Below, one piece after another: positions 7,298 through 13,264 of a stretch of DNA of 18,567 bases. The translations under genes were made by a program, and so were the position numbers. Below the pieces are notes generated by a model. That model made no database searches. It worked only from the letters and a program-made list of their open reading frames with translations, and was not told where the DNA came from. Origin of the DNA: CAMEON01 sp964463245 (lineage in GTDB: Bacteria; Bacillota; Clostridia; Oscillospirales; CAG-272); the NCBI GenBank assembly GCA_964463245.1, contig CAYXBU010000044.1:1-18567 (forward strand), given 5' to 3'. Each line of letters begins with the position of its first letter. Positions within the stretch are counted from its first letter, which is position 1.

Positions 7298-7876
7298 ATG
7301 TCCAACACCACTCATCCCAACCACGCGCCTGCGTTGCGGCAGGTGCAGAGCTGTCTGCGGCGGTTGTCCTACACGGATGCGTCCATTCCGCCGCCGCCCA
7401 TAGATGGTATAAGCGGGAGCGTCACCGAGGCCGCCATAGCGGCATTTCAGGAGAGCTACCACCTCCCCGTGACCGGCAGTGTCGATGCCGCCACCTGGGA
7501 GGCACTGCACACGGCCTGCGCCGAGAATGCCGCCCTGACCACCCCCTCGCTCCCCATCTTTCTTTTTCCGCGCACCCCCATCGGATATACGGTGGCGGCG
7601 GGGGACGAGGGCGCACTGGTGGCGGTCATCCAACACTTGCTGCGGGAGACCCTGCTCGGCTTCGGGCAGGATGCCGCCGACCTGACCGTCTCCGGACTGT
7701 TCGACCCCGCTACCGAGACCGCCGTCCTCACTTTCCAGCGTATCCACCGCCTGCCCGAGACCGGTCGCGTCAACACCGCGACCTGGAACCGCCTCGCTGA
7801 GGAGCAAAACAACCGCTACCGCGAGCGACAAACATTCACATCCCCCAGATCCCCTTCAAGCACTTTCATGAATTGA
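7298..7876 (+). CDS. Small protein with two peptidoglycan-binding (PG_binding_1) domains
   Basis: 192 aa built almost entirely of two PG_binding_1 domains, residues about 10-72 (LRQVQSCLRRLSYTDA ... PIDGISGSVTEAAIAAFQ ... LPVTGSVDAATWEAL) and about 100-168 (ALVAVIQHLLRE ... VSGLFDPATETAVLTFQ ... LPETGRVNTATWNRL). There is no catalytic domain, signal peptide or membrane segment. AAGGAG (7286-7291) lies 6 nt before the ATG. It follows the SleC-like gene after 69 nt, probably in the same operon. The repeats resemble those of the neighbour, so it may have arisen by partial duplication. A role as a cortex-binding partner or anchor is inference. The C-terminal tail (about 170-192) is polar and probably disordered. 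Confidence 0.85.
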   Translation: MSNTTHPNHAPALRQVQSCLRRLSYTDASIPPPPIDGISGSVTEAAIAAFQESYHLPVTGSVDAATWEALHTACAENAALTTPSLPIFLFPRTPIGYTVAAGDEGALVAVIQHLLRETLLGFGQDAADLTVSGLFDPATETAVLTFQRIHRLPETGRVNTATWNRLAEEQNNRYRERQTFTSPRSPSSTFMN

Positions 7877-7971
7877 CTATTATCAAGGGAAGGTTTCGCT
7901 ACAGCACTACTACTCTTACACTGCCTATGCTTTCACAAAGGAACATATTTGCAGTCGCCTTCCTGACAATA

Positions 7972-8036
7972 AAAGTTCTTGAAAGAAGGGGGCGCGGGGG
8001 GGAGAAACCTTCTTTCAAGAAGGTTTCTCCCCCCGC
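7972..8036. repeat. Compound intergenic hairpin element, likely bidirectional terminator
   Basis: It lies between the convergent PG-binding and ABC transporter genes. The head AAAGTTCTTGAAAG (7972-7985) and a G-rich stretch are followed by an 18-bp perfect stem (7997-8014 with 8017-8034, loop TC). TTCTTGAAAGAAGG of the head (7977-7990) is also the exact inverse of 8008-8021, so two alternative folds are possible. The same 14-nt head recurs at 10741-10754, and a related CTTTCAAG hairpin sits at 2273-2312. This looks like a dispersed element of the genome that serves as a terminator. No T tract follows on the plus strand. Confidence 0.65.
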
Positions 8037-8053
8037 AAACAAATCCGTATCGA

Positions 8054-9799
8054 TTACCTACACCCGCTGTCCACGCGGAACTGGAGGTTATAGAGGTCGC
8101 TGTAGAGGCCGCCCATGGCCATCAAGGAGTCGTGGTCGCCCAGCTCCTTGACCTGCCCATCGGCGATGACGGCGATCTTATTCGCGTTCTTGATGGTGGA
8201 AAGGCGGTGCGCGACCACGAGGGTGGTACGCCCGCGGCAGAGCTCGTCCAGAGCCTGCTGGATGAGGATCTCGGTGGTATTGTCCAGTGCGCTGGTGGCC
8301 TCGTCTAAGATCAGGATCGCGGGATCCTTGAGGAACACCCGCGCGATGCTCAGCCGCTGCTTCTGCCCGCCCGAGAGCCGCACACCGCGCTCCCCGATGA
8401 CGGTATCGTAGCCCTGCTCCAGGGACATGATGTACTCATGGATATTGGCGCGGCGAGCGGCCTCCTCCACCTCGGCCTGAGTCGCATCCAGCCGCCCGTA
8501 GAGGATGTTATCCCGAATGGAGGCATTGAACAGGTATATATCCTGCTGGACGATACCGATATTCCGCCGCAGGGACTCGGCAGTGATGCCATGCAGCTCG
8601 CGGCCGTCGATGCGGATCTCGCCCTCGGTGTAGTCATAAAAGTGCGGGATCAGGTGGCAGATGGTGGTCTTACCGCCGCCCGAGGGACCGACCAGCGCGA
8701 AGGTCTCCCCGGGGTGGATGTCCAGGTTCACATGATCCAGCACCGGCTTGCCGTCCTCGTAGCCGTAGGTCAGGTCGCACAGCTCGATGTGCCCCTCGAC
8801 CGACTCAAGAGGTGTCGCGCCGGGCGCGTCCTGCTCCACAGGCTGATCCATGATTTCCAGAAACCGCTCAAAGCCGGTCACGCCGTTCTGGTACTGCTCC
8901 ATGAAGTTGACTAAGGTCATGACGGGGGAAATGAACAGGCCGACCGAGGTGACGAACACGGTGTAGTCCCCGATGGGCATGGAGGCCGTGTCCCCGCCGA
9001 GGGCACCGAACAGGATCAAGCCGCCCCCCACCAGCACGATGACATTGAACACATCCGTGATGAAGGAGGTGGAGGCGTGGAACTGCCCCATGGCGCGGTA
9101 GGCCTCGGAGCGCGCCTGCACGAACTCGCGGTTGCCCTCCTCGAACTTCTCCTCCTCTTTGGCCTGATTGGTGAAGGCCTTGGTCACGCGGATGCCGGAG
9201 ATACTGCTCTCCAGTGAGGCGTTGATCTGCGCCACCGCCGCACGGCTCTTCTGGAAGGCCTTACGCATCTTGCGGCGCAGGATCATGGCCGCCGCCAGCA
9301 GGAAGGGCACGCAGATGAAGATGGTCAAGGTCAGCTTCCAGTTGATGGTACATAGGTACACGAAGGACACGATGATGGACACCGAGGATATGATGATATT
9401 CTCGGGACCGTGGTGCGCCAGCTCGCTGATGTCCATGAGGTCGTTGGTCATGCGGGACATGATCTTGCCGGTCTCGTGGTTGTCATAGAAGCTGTAGGGC
9501 AGACGCTCCAGGTGGCGGAACATATCCGAGCGCATCTGCGCCTGCATCCGCACCCCCATGACGTGCCCGTAGTACTGGATGAAGTAGTTGAGCAGCATCC
9601 GCAGGATATACAGCAGCAACAGCCCGACACCGTAGAGCACGATGGTCTTGTATTTCTGATTGGGGATCAGATCATTGAGCATCCTGCGGGTCAGGATGGG
9701 GTAGAGGATGCCCACCATGGCCACCGTCAGCGCGGCCAGCATATCCAGAATGAATAACCGCCGATGGGGACGGTAGTAGGCAATAAATCGCTTGAACAT
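8054..9799 (-). CDS. ABC half transporter, exporter type (TMD-NBD fusion)
   Basis: 581 aa, the size of an MsbA/BmrA-type half transporter working as a homodimer or with an unlinked partner. The six-helix membrane domain spans about 1-320 (FILDMLAALTVAMVGILYP, LYILRMLLNYFIQYYG, INWKLTLTIFICVPFLLAA). The nucleotide-binding domain spans about 335-575 and is intact: Walker A GPSGGGKTT (K377), Q-loop IVQQDIYLF, signature LSGGQKQR near 475, Walker B ILILDEATSAL near 495-503, H-loop VAHRLST near 530. The ATG at 9799 (MFKRFIAYYRP) is preceded by AAAGGAG (9811-9817). An open frame continues upstream to 10033 but is basic, low-quality and crosses the upstream terminator. The substrate is unknown; lipid or drug export would be family-typical. 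No promoter could be recognised in the 224 nt upstream. Confidence 0.93.
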   Translation of the reverse strand: MFKRFIAYYRPHRRLFILDMLAALTVAMVGILYPILTRRMLNDLIPNQKYKTIVLYGVGLLLLYILRMLLNYFIQYYGHVMGVRMQAQMRSDMFRHLERLPYSFYDNHETGKIMSRMTNDLMDISELAHHGPENIIISSVSIIVSFVYLCTINWKLTLTIFICVPFLLAAAMILRRKMRKAFQKSRAAVAQINASLESSISGIRVTKAFTNQAKEEEKFEEGNREFVQARSEAYRAMGQFHASTSFITDVFNVIVLVGGGLILFGALGGDTASMPIGDYTVFVTSVGLFISPVMTLVNFMEQYQNGVTGFERFLEIMDQPVEQDAPGATPLESVEGHIELCDLTYGYEDGKPVLDHVNLDIHPGETFALVGPSGGGKTTICHLIPHFYDYTEGEIRIDGRELHGITAESLRRNIGIVQQDIYLFNASIRDNILYGRLDATQAEVEEAARRANIHEYIMSLEQGYDTVIGERGVRLSGGQKQRLSIARVFLKDPAILILDEATSALDNTTEILIQQALDELCRGRTTLVVAHRLSTIKNANKIAVIADGQVKELGDHDSLMAMGGLYSDLYNLQFRVDSGCR

Positions 9800-10023
9800 A
9801 GGGATCACTTCTCCTTTCCTGTATTGCACCGTGGGCGGCACCCGCGCATACACTGTCATGATCCACACCGAAAGGCAGGTGACGCGTGTGAAGATCATTC
9901 TCGTCCGTTCTCCGGGGCTTCTCTCGCCGCTTCTGCGGCGGATATGCGGCATCCCCAAGGAGCCGCGCCGGAAGAAGCGCGCCCGGTGAGGGGCGGCGGG
10001 GCAGGCCTCACCCTTTGCAAAAG

Positions 10024-10054
10024 CCCGGCGCACGGAGCTGGCTCCGTCGCCGGG
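10024..10054 (-). terminator. Intrinsic terminator of the HPr-like gene
   Basis: Read on the minus strand, CCCGGCG-A-CGGAGC (10054-10041), loop CA, GCTCCG-TG-CGCCGGG (10038-10024), then CTTTTGC. It is 30 nt downstream of the HPr-like stop and separates that gene from the ABC transporter gene. Confidence 0.8.
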
Positions 10055-10083
10055 TCACGTTTCTTTTTGGGGGCTCCGTTGCC

Positions 10084-10329
10084 TTATTCGGCAGGCTCGT
10101 CCACCACCAGCGGCGCGAGCTTCTCCATCAGCGACTCGACCTTCTCGCTGTTGTGGAAGGTCAGCTTGACAGGCTTACGCAGGTCAAGGCTGAAGATACC
10201 CAGCAGAGACTTGCCGTCCACCTTGTAGCGGCCGGATTCCAGATCGACATCCCCGTCGTATGCGACCAGGGTGTTGACCAGCGCGTACACGTCGTCGATC
10301 TCGTTGAGCTTGATGTACAGGGATTTCAT
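10084..10329 (-). CDS. HPr-like protein lacking the active-site histidine
   Basis: 81 aa, the size of HPr, the phosphocarrier of the sugar phosphotransferase system. The second half matches HPr well: VDGKSLLGIFSLDLRKPVKLTF corresponds to the Ser46 region, with S41 at the regulatory serine position, and the C-terminal helix SEKVESLMEKLAPLV fits. The first helix should carry GLHARPA with the phosphorylated His15; here it reads NEIDDVYALVNTLV, with no histidine anywhere in the protein. It therefore cannot be a PTS phosphocarrier, but could be a Crh-like regulatory relative, and it has a serine that HPr kinase might recognise. No PTS genes are nearby. AAAGGATGG precedes the ATG at 10329. It has its own promoter and terminator, so it is monocistronic. 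The regulatory role is inference. Confidence 0.85.
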   Translation of the reverse strand: MKSLYIKLNEIDDVYALVNTLVAYDGDVDLESGRYKVDGKSLLGIFSLDLRKPVKLTFHNSEKVESLMEKLAPLVVDEPAE

Positions 10330-10397
10330 GGTTGCACCATCCTTTCACTTGCCCGCGCCTTGCACGGGCGCACAGAAAAACTTCTCGTACATATACC

Positions 10398-10426
10398 ATT
10401 ATAGCCTGTTTTGATGGATTATGCAA
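10398..10426 (-). promoter_or_regulatory. Sigma-A promoter of the HPr-like gene
   Basis: On the minus strand TTGCAT (10421-10426), a 17-bp spacer and a perfect TATAAT (10398-10403). The leader of about 60 nt contains a GCGCC/GGCGC hairpin (10355-10371) located shortly before the ribosome site. Confidence 0.8.
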
Positions 10427-10523
10427 GATGTCAGAAGGACGAAATTGAGCTGTTTTTCCCCACTGTATTTGCACATATTGCACAAGCGAACAGCGCATCC
10501 GCCCGGTGCCGCCTCGCCCGCGC

Positions 10524-10664
10524 TTTTCCACATGGCGGCGCAGAAGTTTTCCACAGGCTGTTGAAAAGCGTGTGGAGAAATCCGATCTTCTCTGCCGTGA
10601 GGCTGTCAAAAAACGTTTTTTCGGCAGACCTCGACGGAAAACGACTGGCTTTTCCTGTGGAAAA
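10524..10664. repeat. DnaA-box-like cluster / inverted repeats in a gene-poor region
   Basis: The 440-nt gap between the HPr-like gene and tepA holds no convincing gene. It contains TTTTCCACA at 10524-10532 and 10547-10555, TGTGGAGAA at 10571-10579 and TGTGGAAAA at 10656-10664. The first three start 23-24 bp apart; the last two are in inverse orientation. GTTTTCCACAGG (10546-10557) and CCTGTGGAAAAC (10654-10665) are perfect 12-bp inverses. Each 9-mer is one or two changes from the consensus DnaA box TTATCCACA. No dnaA or dnaN is nearby, so a replication origin is unlikely. A DnaA titration/control cluster or a dispersed intergenic repeat are alternatives. Confidence 0.5.
10608..10621. repeat. 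AAAAAACGTTTTTT palindrome flanked by TCTGCCG/CGGCAGA
   Basis: A 14-bp perfect AT palindrome stands inside GC-rich DNA. It is flanked by the 7-bp inverse pair 10591-10597 and 10622-10628, although the flanks are placed asymmetrically. It lies within the DnaA-box-like cluster. As RNA it would give a hairpin followed by T residues, so a terminator is possible. No function is shown. Confidence 0.6.
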
Positions 10665-10740
10665 CTCCTGCGAGCCATTCGTTGCATAGTGCCGCCGCCC
10701 ACCGTGCATACTACCTGTGGGTACATGACAGAATGCCGGG

Positions 10741-10765
10741 AAAGTTCTTGAAAGGGGTACAGGGG
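10741..10765 (+). repeat. Partial copy of the AAAGTTCTTGAAAG element carrying the tepA ribosome site
   Basis: AAAGTTCTTGAAAG (10741-10754) is identical to 7972-7985, followed by GGGTACAGGGG. AGGGG (10761-10765) is the ribosome site for the tepA ATG at 10770, so the truncated element seems to have contributed the translation signal. Confidence 0.5.
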
Positions 10766-10769
10766 AAAA

Positions 10770-11456
10770 ATGAACACGAACAAACTCGCAGACAGCCTTG
10801 AGAGCATTGAGAAGACGGCGTCGGTGGTCGCCGAGGGGAGTCGGGAGTCGGTGTACTGTTTATCGGTGATCGGGCAGATCGAGGGGCACTACCTGCTGCC
10901 GGAGGGGCAGAAGGCGACCAAGTACGAGCAGGTGATCCCCCTCTTAGTATCGGTGGAGGAGGACGACCGGATGGACGGTCTGCTGGTGGTGCTCAATACG
11001 ATGGGCGGGGACGTGGAGGCGGGGCTGGCGTTAGCCGAGCTGATCGCCTCCATGCACAAGCCCACGGTGACACTGGTACTGGGGGGCGGGCACTCCATCG
11101 GGGTACCGCTGGCGGTCGCGGGCAAGACCTCCTTCATCGTCCCCTCTGCCACCATGACCCTGCACCCGGTACGCATCAGCGGGACTGTCATCGGCGCCCC
11201 GCAGACCTACCGCTACTTTCAGGATATGCAGGAGCGCATCACCTCCTTTGTCTGCTCCCACAGCCGTATCGGCGCGGATCGCTTGCAGGAGTTGATGATG
11301 CGCCCCGACCGCTTAGCGAACGATGTCGGAACGGTGCTGGAGGGCAGGGAGGCGGTGGAGCTGGGGCTGATCGACCGCATCGGGGGTCTGGATGCCGCAC
11401 TGGACTGTCTGCGAGGCATGATCCGTGCATCCAGGGAGACCGAGCCGACCACCTGA
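10770..11456 (+). CDS. tepA: TepA (YmfB) ClpP-fold translocation-enhancing protease
   Basis: 228 aa, cytosolic ClpP/crotonase-fold serine peptidase related to B. subtilis TepA, which was described as aiding protein secretion and probably degrades small peptides. Diagnostic segments are VIGQIEGHYLLPEGQKATKYEQ, VVLNTMGGDVEAGLALAELIAS, and LVLGGGHSIGVPLAVAG with the nucleophile S109. ATMTLHPVRISG carries the catalytic H132, and GLIDRIGGLDAAL follows near the C-terminus. AGGGG (10761-10765) precedes the ATG. A weak candidate promoter is TTGCAT (10682-10687) with CATACT 19 bp further on. In many Firmicutes tepA sits beside ftsK/spoIIIE; that context is absent here. No clear terminator follows before the pnuC promoter. 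Confidence 0.93.
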   Translation: MNTNKLADSLESIEKTASVVAEGSRESVYCLSVIGQIEGHYLLPEGQKATKYEQVIPLLVSVEEDDRMDGLLVVLNTMGGDVEAGLALAELIASMHKPTVTLVLGGGHSIGVPLAVAGKTSFIVPSATMTLHPVRISGTVIGAPQTYRYFQDMQERITSFVCSHSRIGADRLQELMMRPDRLANDVGTVLEGREAVELGLIDRIGGLDAALDCLRGMIRASRETEPTT

Positions 11457-11534
11457 TCCCCGCCGGATGGCTCCCTTGGGCAGACCGCCCCGTTTGCCGA
11501 GAGTGAAGTCGTCGGATTTTGTTCCTTTCGTCAC

Positions 11535-11563
11535 TTGACAGGCGGGGCGGGCTTTGGTATAAT
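11535..11563 (+). promoter_or_regulatory. Perfect sigma-A promoter of pnuC
   Basis: TTGACA (11535-11540), a 17-bp G-rich spacer and TATAAT (11558-11563), all consensus. The predicted start is near 11570. So strong a promoter in front of a leader containing a terminator points to control by attenuation rather than by initiation. Confidence 0.9.
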
Positions 11564-11569
11564 ACAGGC

Positions 11570-11697
11570 AATAGTACGCATACTGCCACCGGGCAGTGTG
11601 GCGTTTGAGTCCCGCCCCCGGGGAGCCGAACGCCCGTCCCCCATCGTCAGGTCGCGGCCACAGGCCGGGAAGATGGGGCACGGGCGTTATTTTTTTT
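11570..11697 (+). promoter_or_regulatory. pnuC leader: candidate riboswitch or attenuator of unassigned class
   Basis: A leader of about 125 nt precedes the terminator. Stem 1: ACTGCC (11582-11587) with GGCAGT (11592-11597), loop ACCG, extendable to 9 bp. Stem 2, candidate antiterminator: GGCGTT (11600-11605) with AACGCC (11629-11634), enclosing TCCC/GGGA (11610-11613 with 11621-11624). An alternative pairing is GGGGA (11620-11624) with TCCCC (11637-11641). Stem 2 and the GGGGA pairing use bases of the terminator 5' arm (11631-11645), so they are mutually exclusive with termination. I do not recognise TPP, FMN, cobalamin, THF or preQ1 consensus elements. Given the gene, an NAD-, NMN- or nicotinamide riboside-responsive RNA is the natural hypothesis. 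Confidence 0.6.
11631..11697 (+). terminator. Intrinsic terminator inside the pnuC leader
   Basis: The 15-nt arms 11631-11645 and 11672-11686 pair at 14 of 15 positions (one C-C mismatch). They enclose a small CGGCC-ACA-GGCCG hairpin (11655-11667) and are followed by TTATTTTTTTT (11687-11697). It ends 3 nt before the GGAGG of pnuC, so it must be bypassed for pnuC expression from this promoter. Confidence 0.88.
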
Positions 11698-11714
11698 GAC
11701 GGAGGTATTGCCCC

Positions 11715-12419
11715 ATGAAAGCATCTCTCAAGTCCATCTTTCCGCCCCTGCCTCGCTTCCACGCGGCGGATCTTATCCTGTTCGGCGGGTCGGTCGCGCT
11801 GATCTTAGGCTCGTTCTTCCTATTTCACCAGTCGGATGTGCTGTCCCTGATCGCCTCGCTGGTCGGGGTCACCTCCTTGACTTTCTGCGCCAAGGGGCAC
11901 CCCATCGGGCAGATGCTCATGATCGTCTTCGCCATCCTCTACGGGATCATATCCTACGAGTGCGCCTACTACGGTGAAATGATGACCTATGTCGGGATGT
12001 CCCTCCCCATGGCGGTGGTCTCGCTGATCAGCTGGATGCGGCACCCGTATGCGGGCGACCGCTCGCAGGTAGCCGTGCGGAAGATGAAACCCGCCGACTG
12101 GTGGATCATGGTGGGGCTGAATGTTGTCGTGACGGTCGCGTTCTGGTTCATTTTGGGGGCACTGGGCACCGCCAATCTCCTGCCCAGCACCATCTCGGTG
12201 ACCACCAGCTTCGGCGCGGTGTTCCTGACGGCGCGCCGCTCCCCGTGGTACGCGCTGGTCTATGCCGCCAACGATGTCGTCCTGCTGGTGCTCTGGGTGC
12301 TGGCTGCGCTGAAGGATCCGTCCTACATATCCGTCATCGTGTGCTTCGTCGTGTTCCTCTTGAACGACCTCAACGGCTTCCGCAACTGGCGGCGCATGGA
12401 AAAGGCGCAGGGCAAGTAA
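11715..12419 (+). CDS. pnuC: PnuC-family transporter, likely nicotinamide riboside
   Basis: 234 aa inner membrane protein with about seven hydrophobic segments (LILFGGSVALILGSFFLF, LIASLVGVTSLTFCAKG, MLMIVFAILYGIISY, MSLPMAVVSLISWM, and others). Characteristic PnuC features are the LVGVTSLTFCAKGHPIGQ and YGIISYECAYYGEMM region, and later YALVYAANDVVLLVLWVL and FLLNDLNGFRNW. PnuC proteins are facilitators whose cargo (nicotinamide riboside) is trapped by phosphorylation; related Pnu proteins carry thiamine or riboflavin. No nadR/nrk partner is in the window. GGAGG (11701-11705) lies 9 nt before the ATG. The gene has its own consensus promoter and terminator-containing leader. Specificity for nicotinamide riboside is the family default, not shown by the sequence. 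Confidence 0.88.
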   Translation: MKASLKSIFPPLPRFHAADLILFGGSVALILGSFFLFHQSDVLSLIASLVGVTSLTFCAKGHPIGQMLMIVFAILYGIISYECAYYGEMMTYVGMSLPMAVVSLISWMRHPYAGDRSQVAVRKMKPADWWIMVGLNVVVTVAFWFILGALGTANLLPSTISVTTSFGAVFLTARRSPWYALVYAANDVVLLVLWVLAALKDPSYISVIVCFVVFLLNDLNGFRNWRRMEKAQGK

Positions 12420-12431
12420 GCACCCTGCGCT

Positions 12432-12453
12432 GCGGGATGCGGGTCATCCCCGC
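12432..12453. terminator. Hairpin between convergent pnuC and ABC ATPase genes
   Basis: GCGGGATG (12432-12439) pairs with CATCCCCGC (12445-12453), one bulge, loop CGGGT. It overlaps the stop codon of the ATPase gene on the other strand. A second stem, GCGCAGGG (12405-12412) with CCCTGCGC (12423-12430), spans the pnuC stop. No T tract follows, so termination is plausible but unproven. Confidence 0.4.
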
Positions 12454-13208
12454 TTCAAAAAACTTTGCAACAGCGGACTCTTCGGGGCACCGAACAGCTC
12501 CTCCGGCGTGCCGACCTCCTCGATGATGCCGTTGGCCATGAAGATGACCCGATCCGCCACACTGCGGGCGAACTCCATCTCGTGGGTGACCACGATCATG
12601 GTGCTGTCACGGGATTTCAAGCCGCGTATGACCGAGAGCACCTCGTCGGTCAGCTCGGGGTCAAGGGCGGAGGTCGGCTCGTCAAAGCAGAGGATGTCGG
12701 GGGAGAGTGCCAGTGCCCGCGCGATGGCGACCCGCTGCTGCTGACCGCCCGACAGCTGTCCGGGGTATTGATCCAGCTTGGCGGTCAGGCCAACGCGGTC
12801 AATGAGGGCGCGGGCGCGGGACTCGATCTCCTCGGCGGTGCCCAGCTTCCGGAGGGTGGGTGCCAGCGTGACATTCCCCAGCACCGTGTACTGCGGGAAC
12901 AGGTTGAACTGCTGAAAGACCAGTCCGAAGTGCCGCCGTGCCGCCCGCACCTCGGCATCTCGCTGACGGCGACCGTTCAGGGCGGCGGCATCGAATATGA
13001 CCTCGCCGTTGACAGCGATGCGACCGGTGTCGGCGGTCTCTAAGAAATTGAGGCAGCGCAAAAGGGTGGTCTTGCCGCCGCCGGAGGAGCCGATCAGAGC
13101 CAGCACCGAGCCTCGCTCCAGCGAGAAGCTGATATCCTGCAGGACCCGTGTCTTGCCGAAGGATTTGCCAAGGCCGCTGACCTCCAGGGCGGGAGTCGTG
13201 TTTTGCAT
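12444..13208 (-). CDS. Polar amino acid ABC transporter ATP-binding protein (GlnQ-like)
   Basis: 254 aa, typical for the ATPase of polar amino acid importers. Walker A GSSGGGKTT (K46), Q-loop LVFQQFNLFPQYTVLGNV, signature LSGGQQQR (152-159), Walker B ILCFDEPTSALDPE (D176, E177), H-loop VVTHEMEFA (H209). FNLFPQYTVLGNV and EEVGTPEELF are characteristic of the GlnQ/HisP/ArtP group. The start ATG at 13208 (MQNTTPALEV) follows AAAGGAA about 7 nt upstream; an alternative GTG at 13268 would overlap the permease gene and add an unlikely N-terminus. It is third in the operon after the binding protein and permease, 56 nt after the permease stop. The substrate is probably a polar amino acid. Confidence 0.94.
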   Translation of the reverse strand: MQNTTPALEVSGLGKSFGKTRVLQDISFSLERGSVLALIGSSGGGKTTLLRCLNFLETADTGRIAVNGEVIFDAAALNGRRQRDAEVRAARRHFGLVFQQFNLFPQYTVLGNVTLAPTLRKLGTAEEIESRARALIDRVGLTAKLDQYPGQLSGGQQQRVAIARALALSPDILCFDEPTSALDPELTDEVLSVIRGLKSRDSTMIVVTHEMEFARSVADRVIFMANGIIEEVGTPEELFGAPKSPLLQSFLKRG

Positions 13209-13264
13209 AAGGGTTCCTTTCGTGGTTGGGTTTTGGGGATAAGGCGGTCTTGCGCGACACTCGG

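Noticed and set aside
9800..10033. N-terminal extension of the ABC transporter frame
   Set aside because: The basic extension has no membrane or domain features and starts beside the upstream terminator; the ATG at 9799 has a proper ribosome site and the family's N-terminus.
10500..10700. Chromosomal replication origin
   Set aside because: DnaA-like boxes are present, but dnaA, dnaN, gidA or rpmH are not nearby and no long AT-rich unwinding region is seen.
10184..10807. Minus-strand frame overlapping the HPr-like gene and short frames at 10411-10709 in both orientations
   Set aside because: Peptides rich in CGK/VEK/FSTG patterns come from reading through TTTTCCACA-type repeats; no ribosome site or domain.
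11564..11700. TPP or cobalamin riboswitch in the pnuC leader
   Set aside because: Neither the TPP thi-box segments nor the cobalamin B12-box could be found; only the terminator and generic stems are supported.
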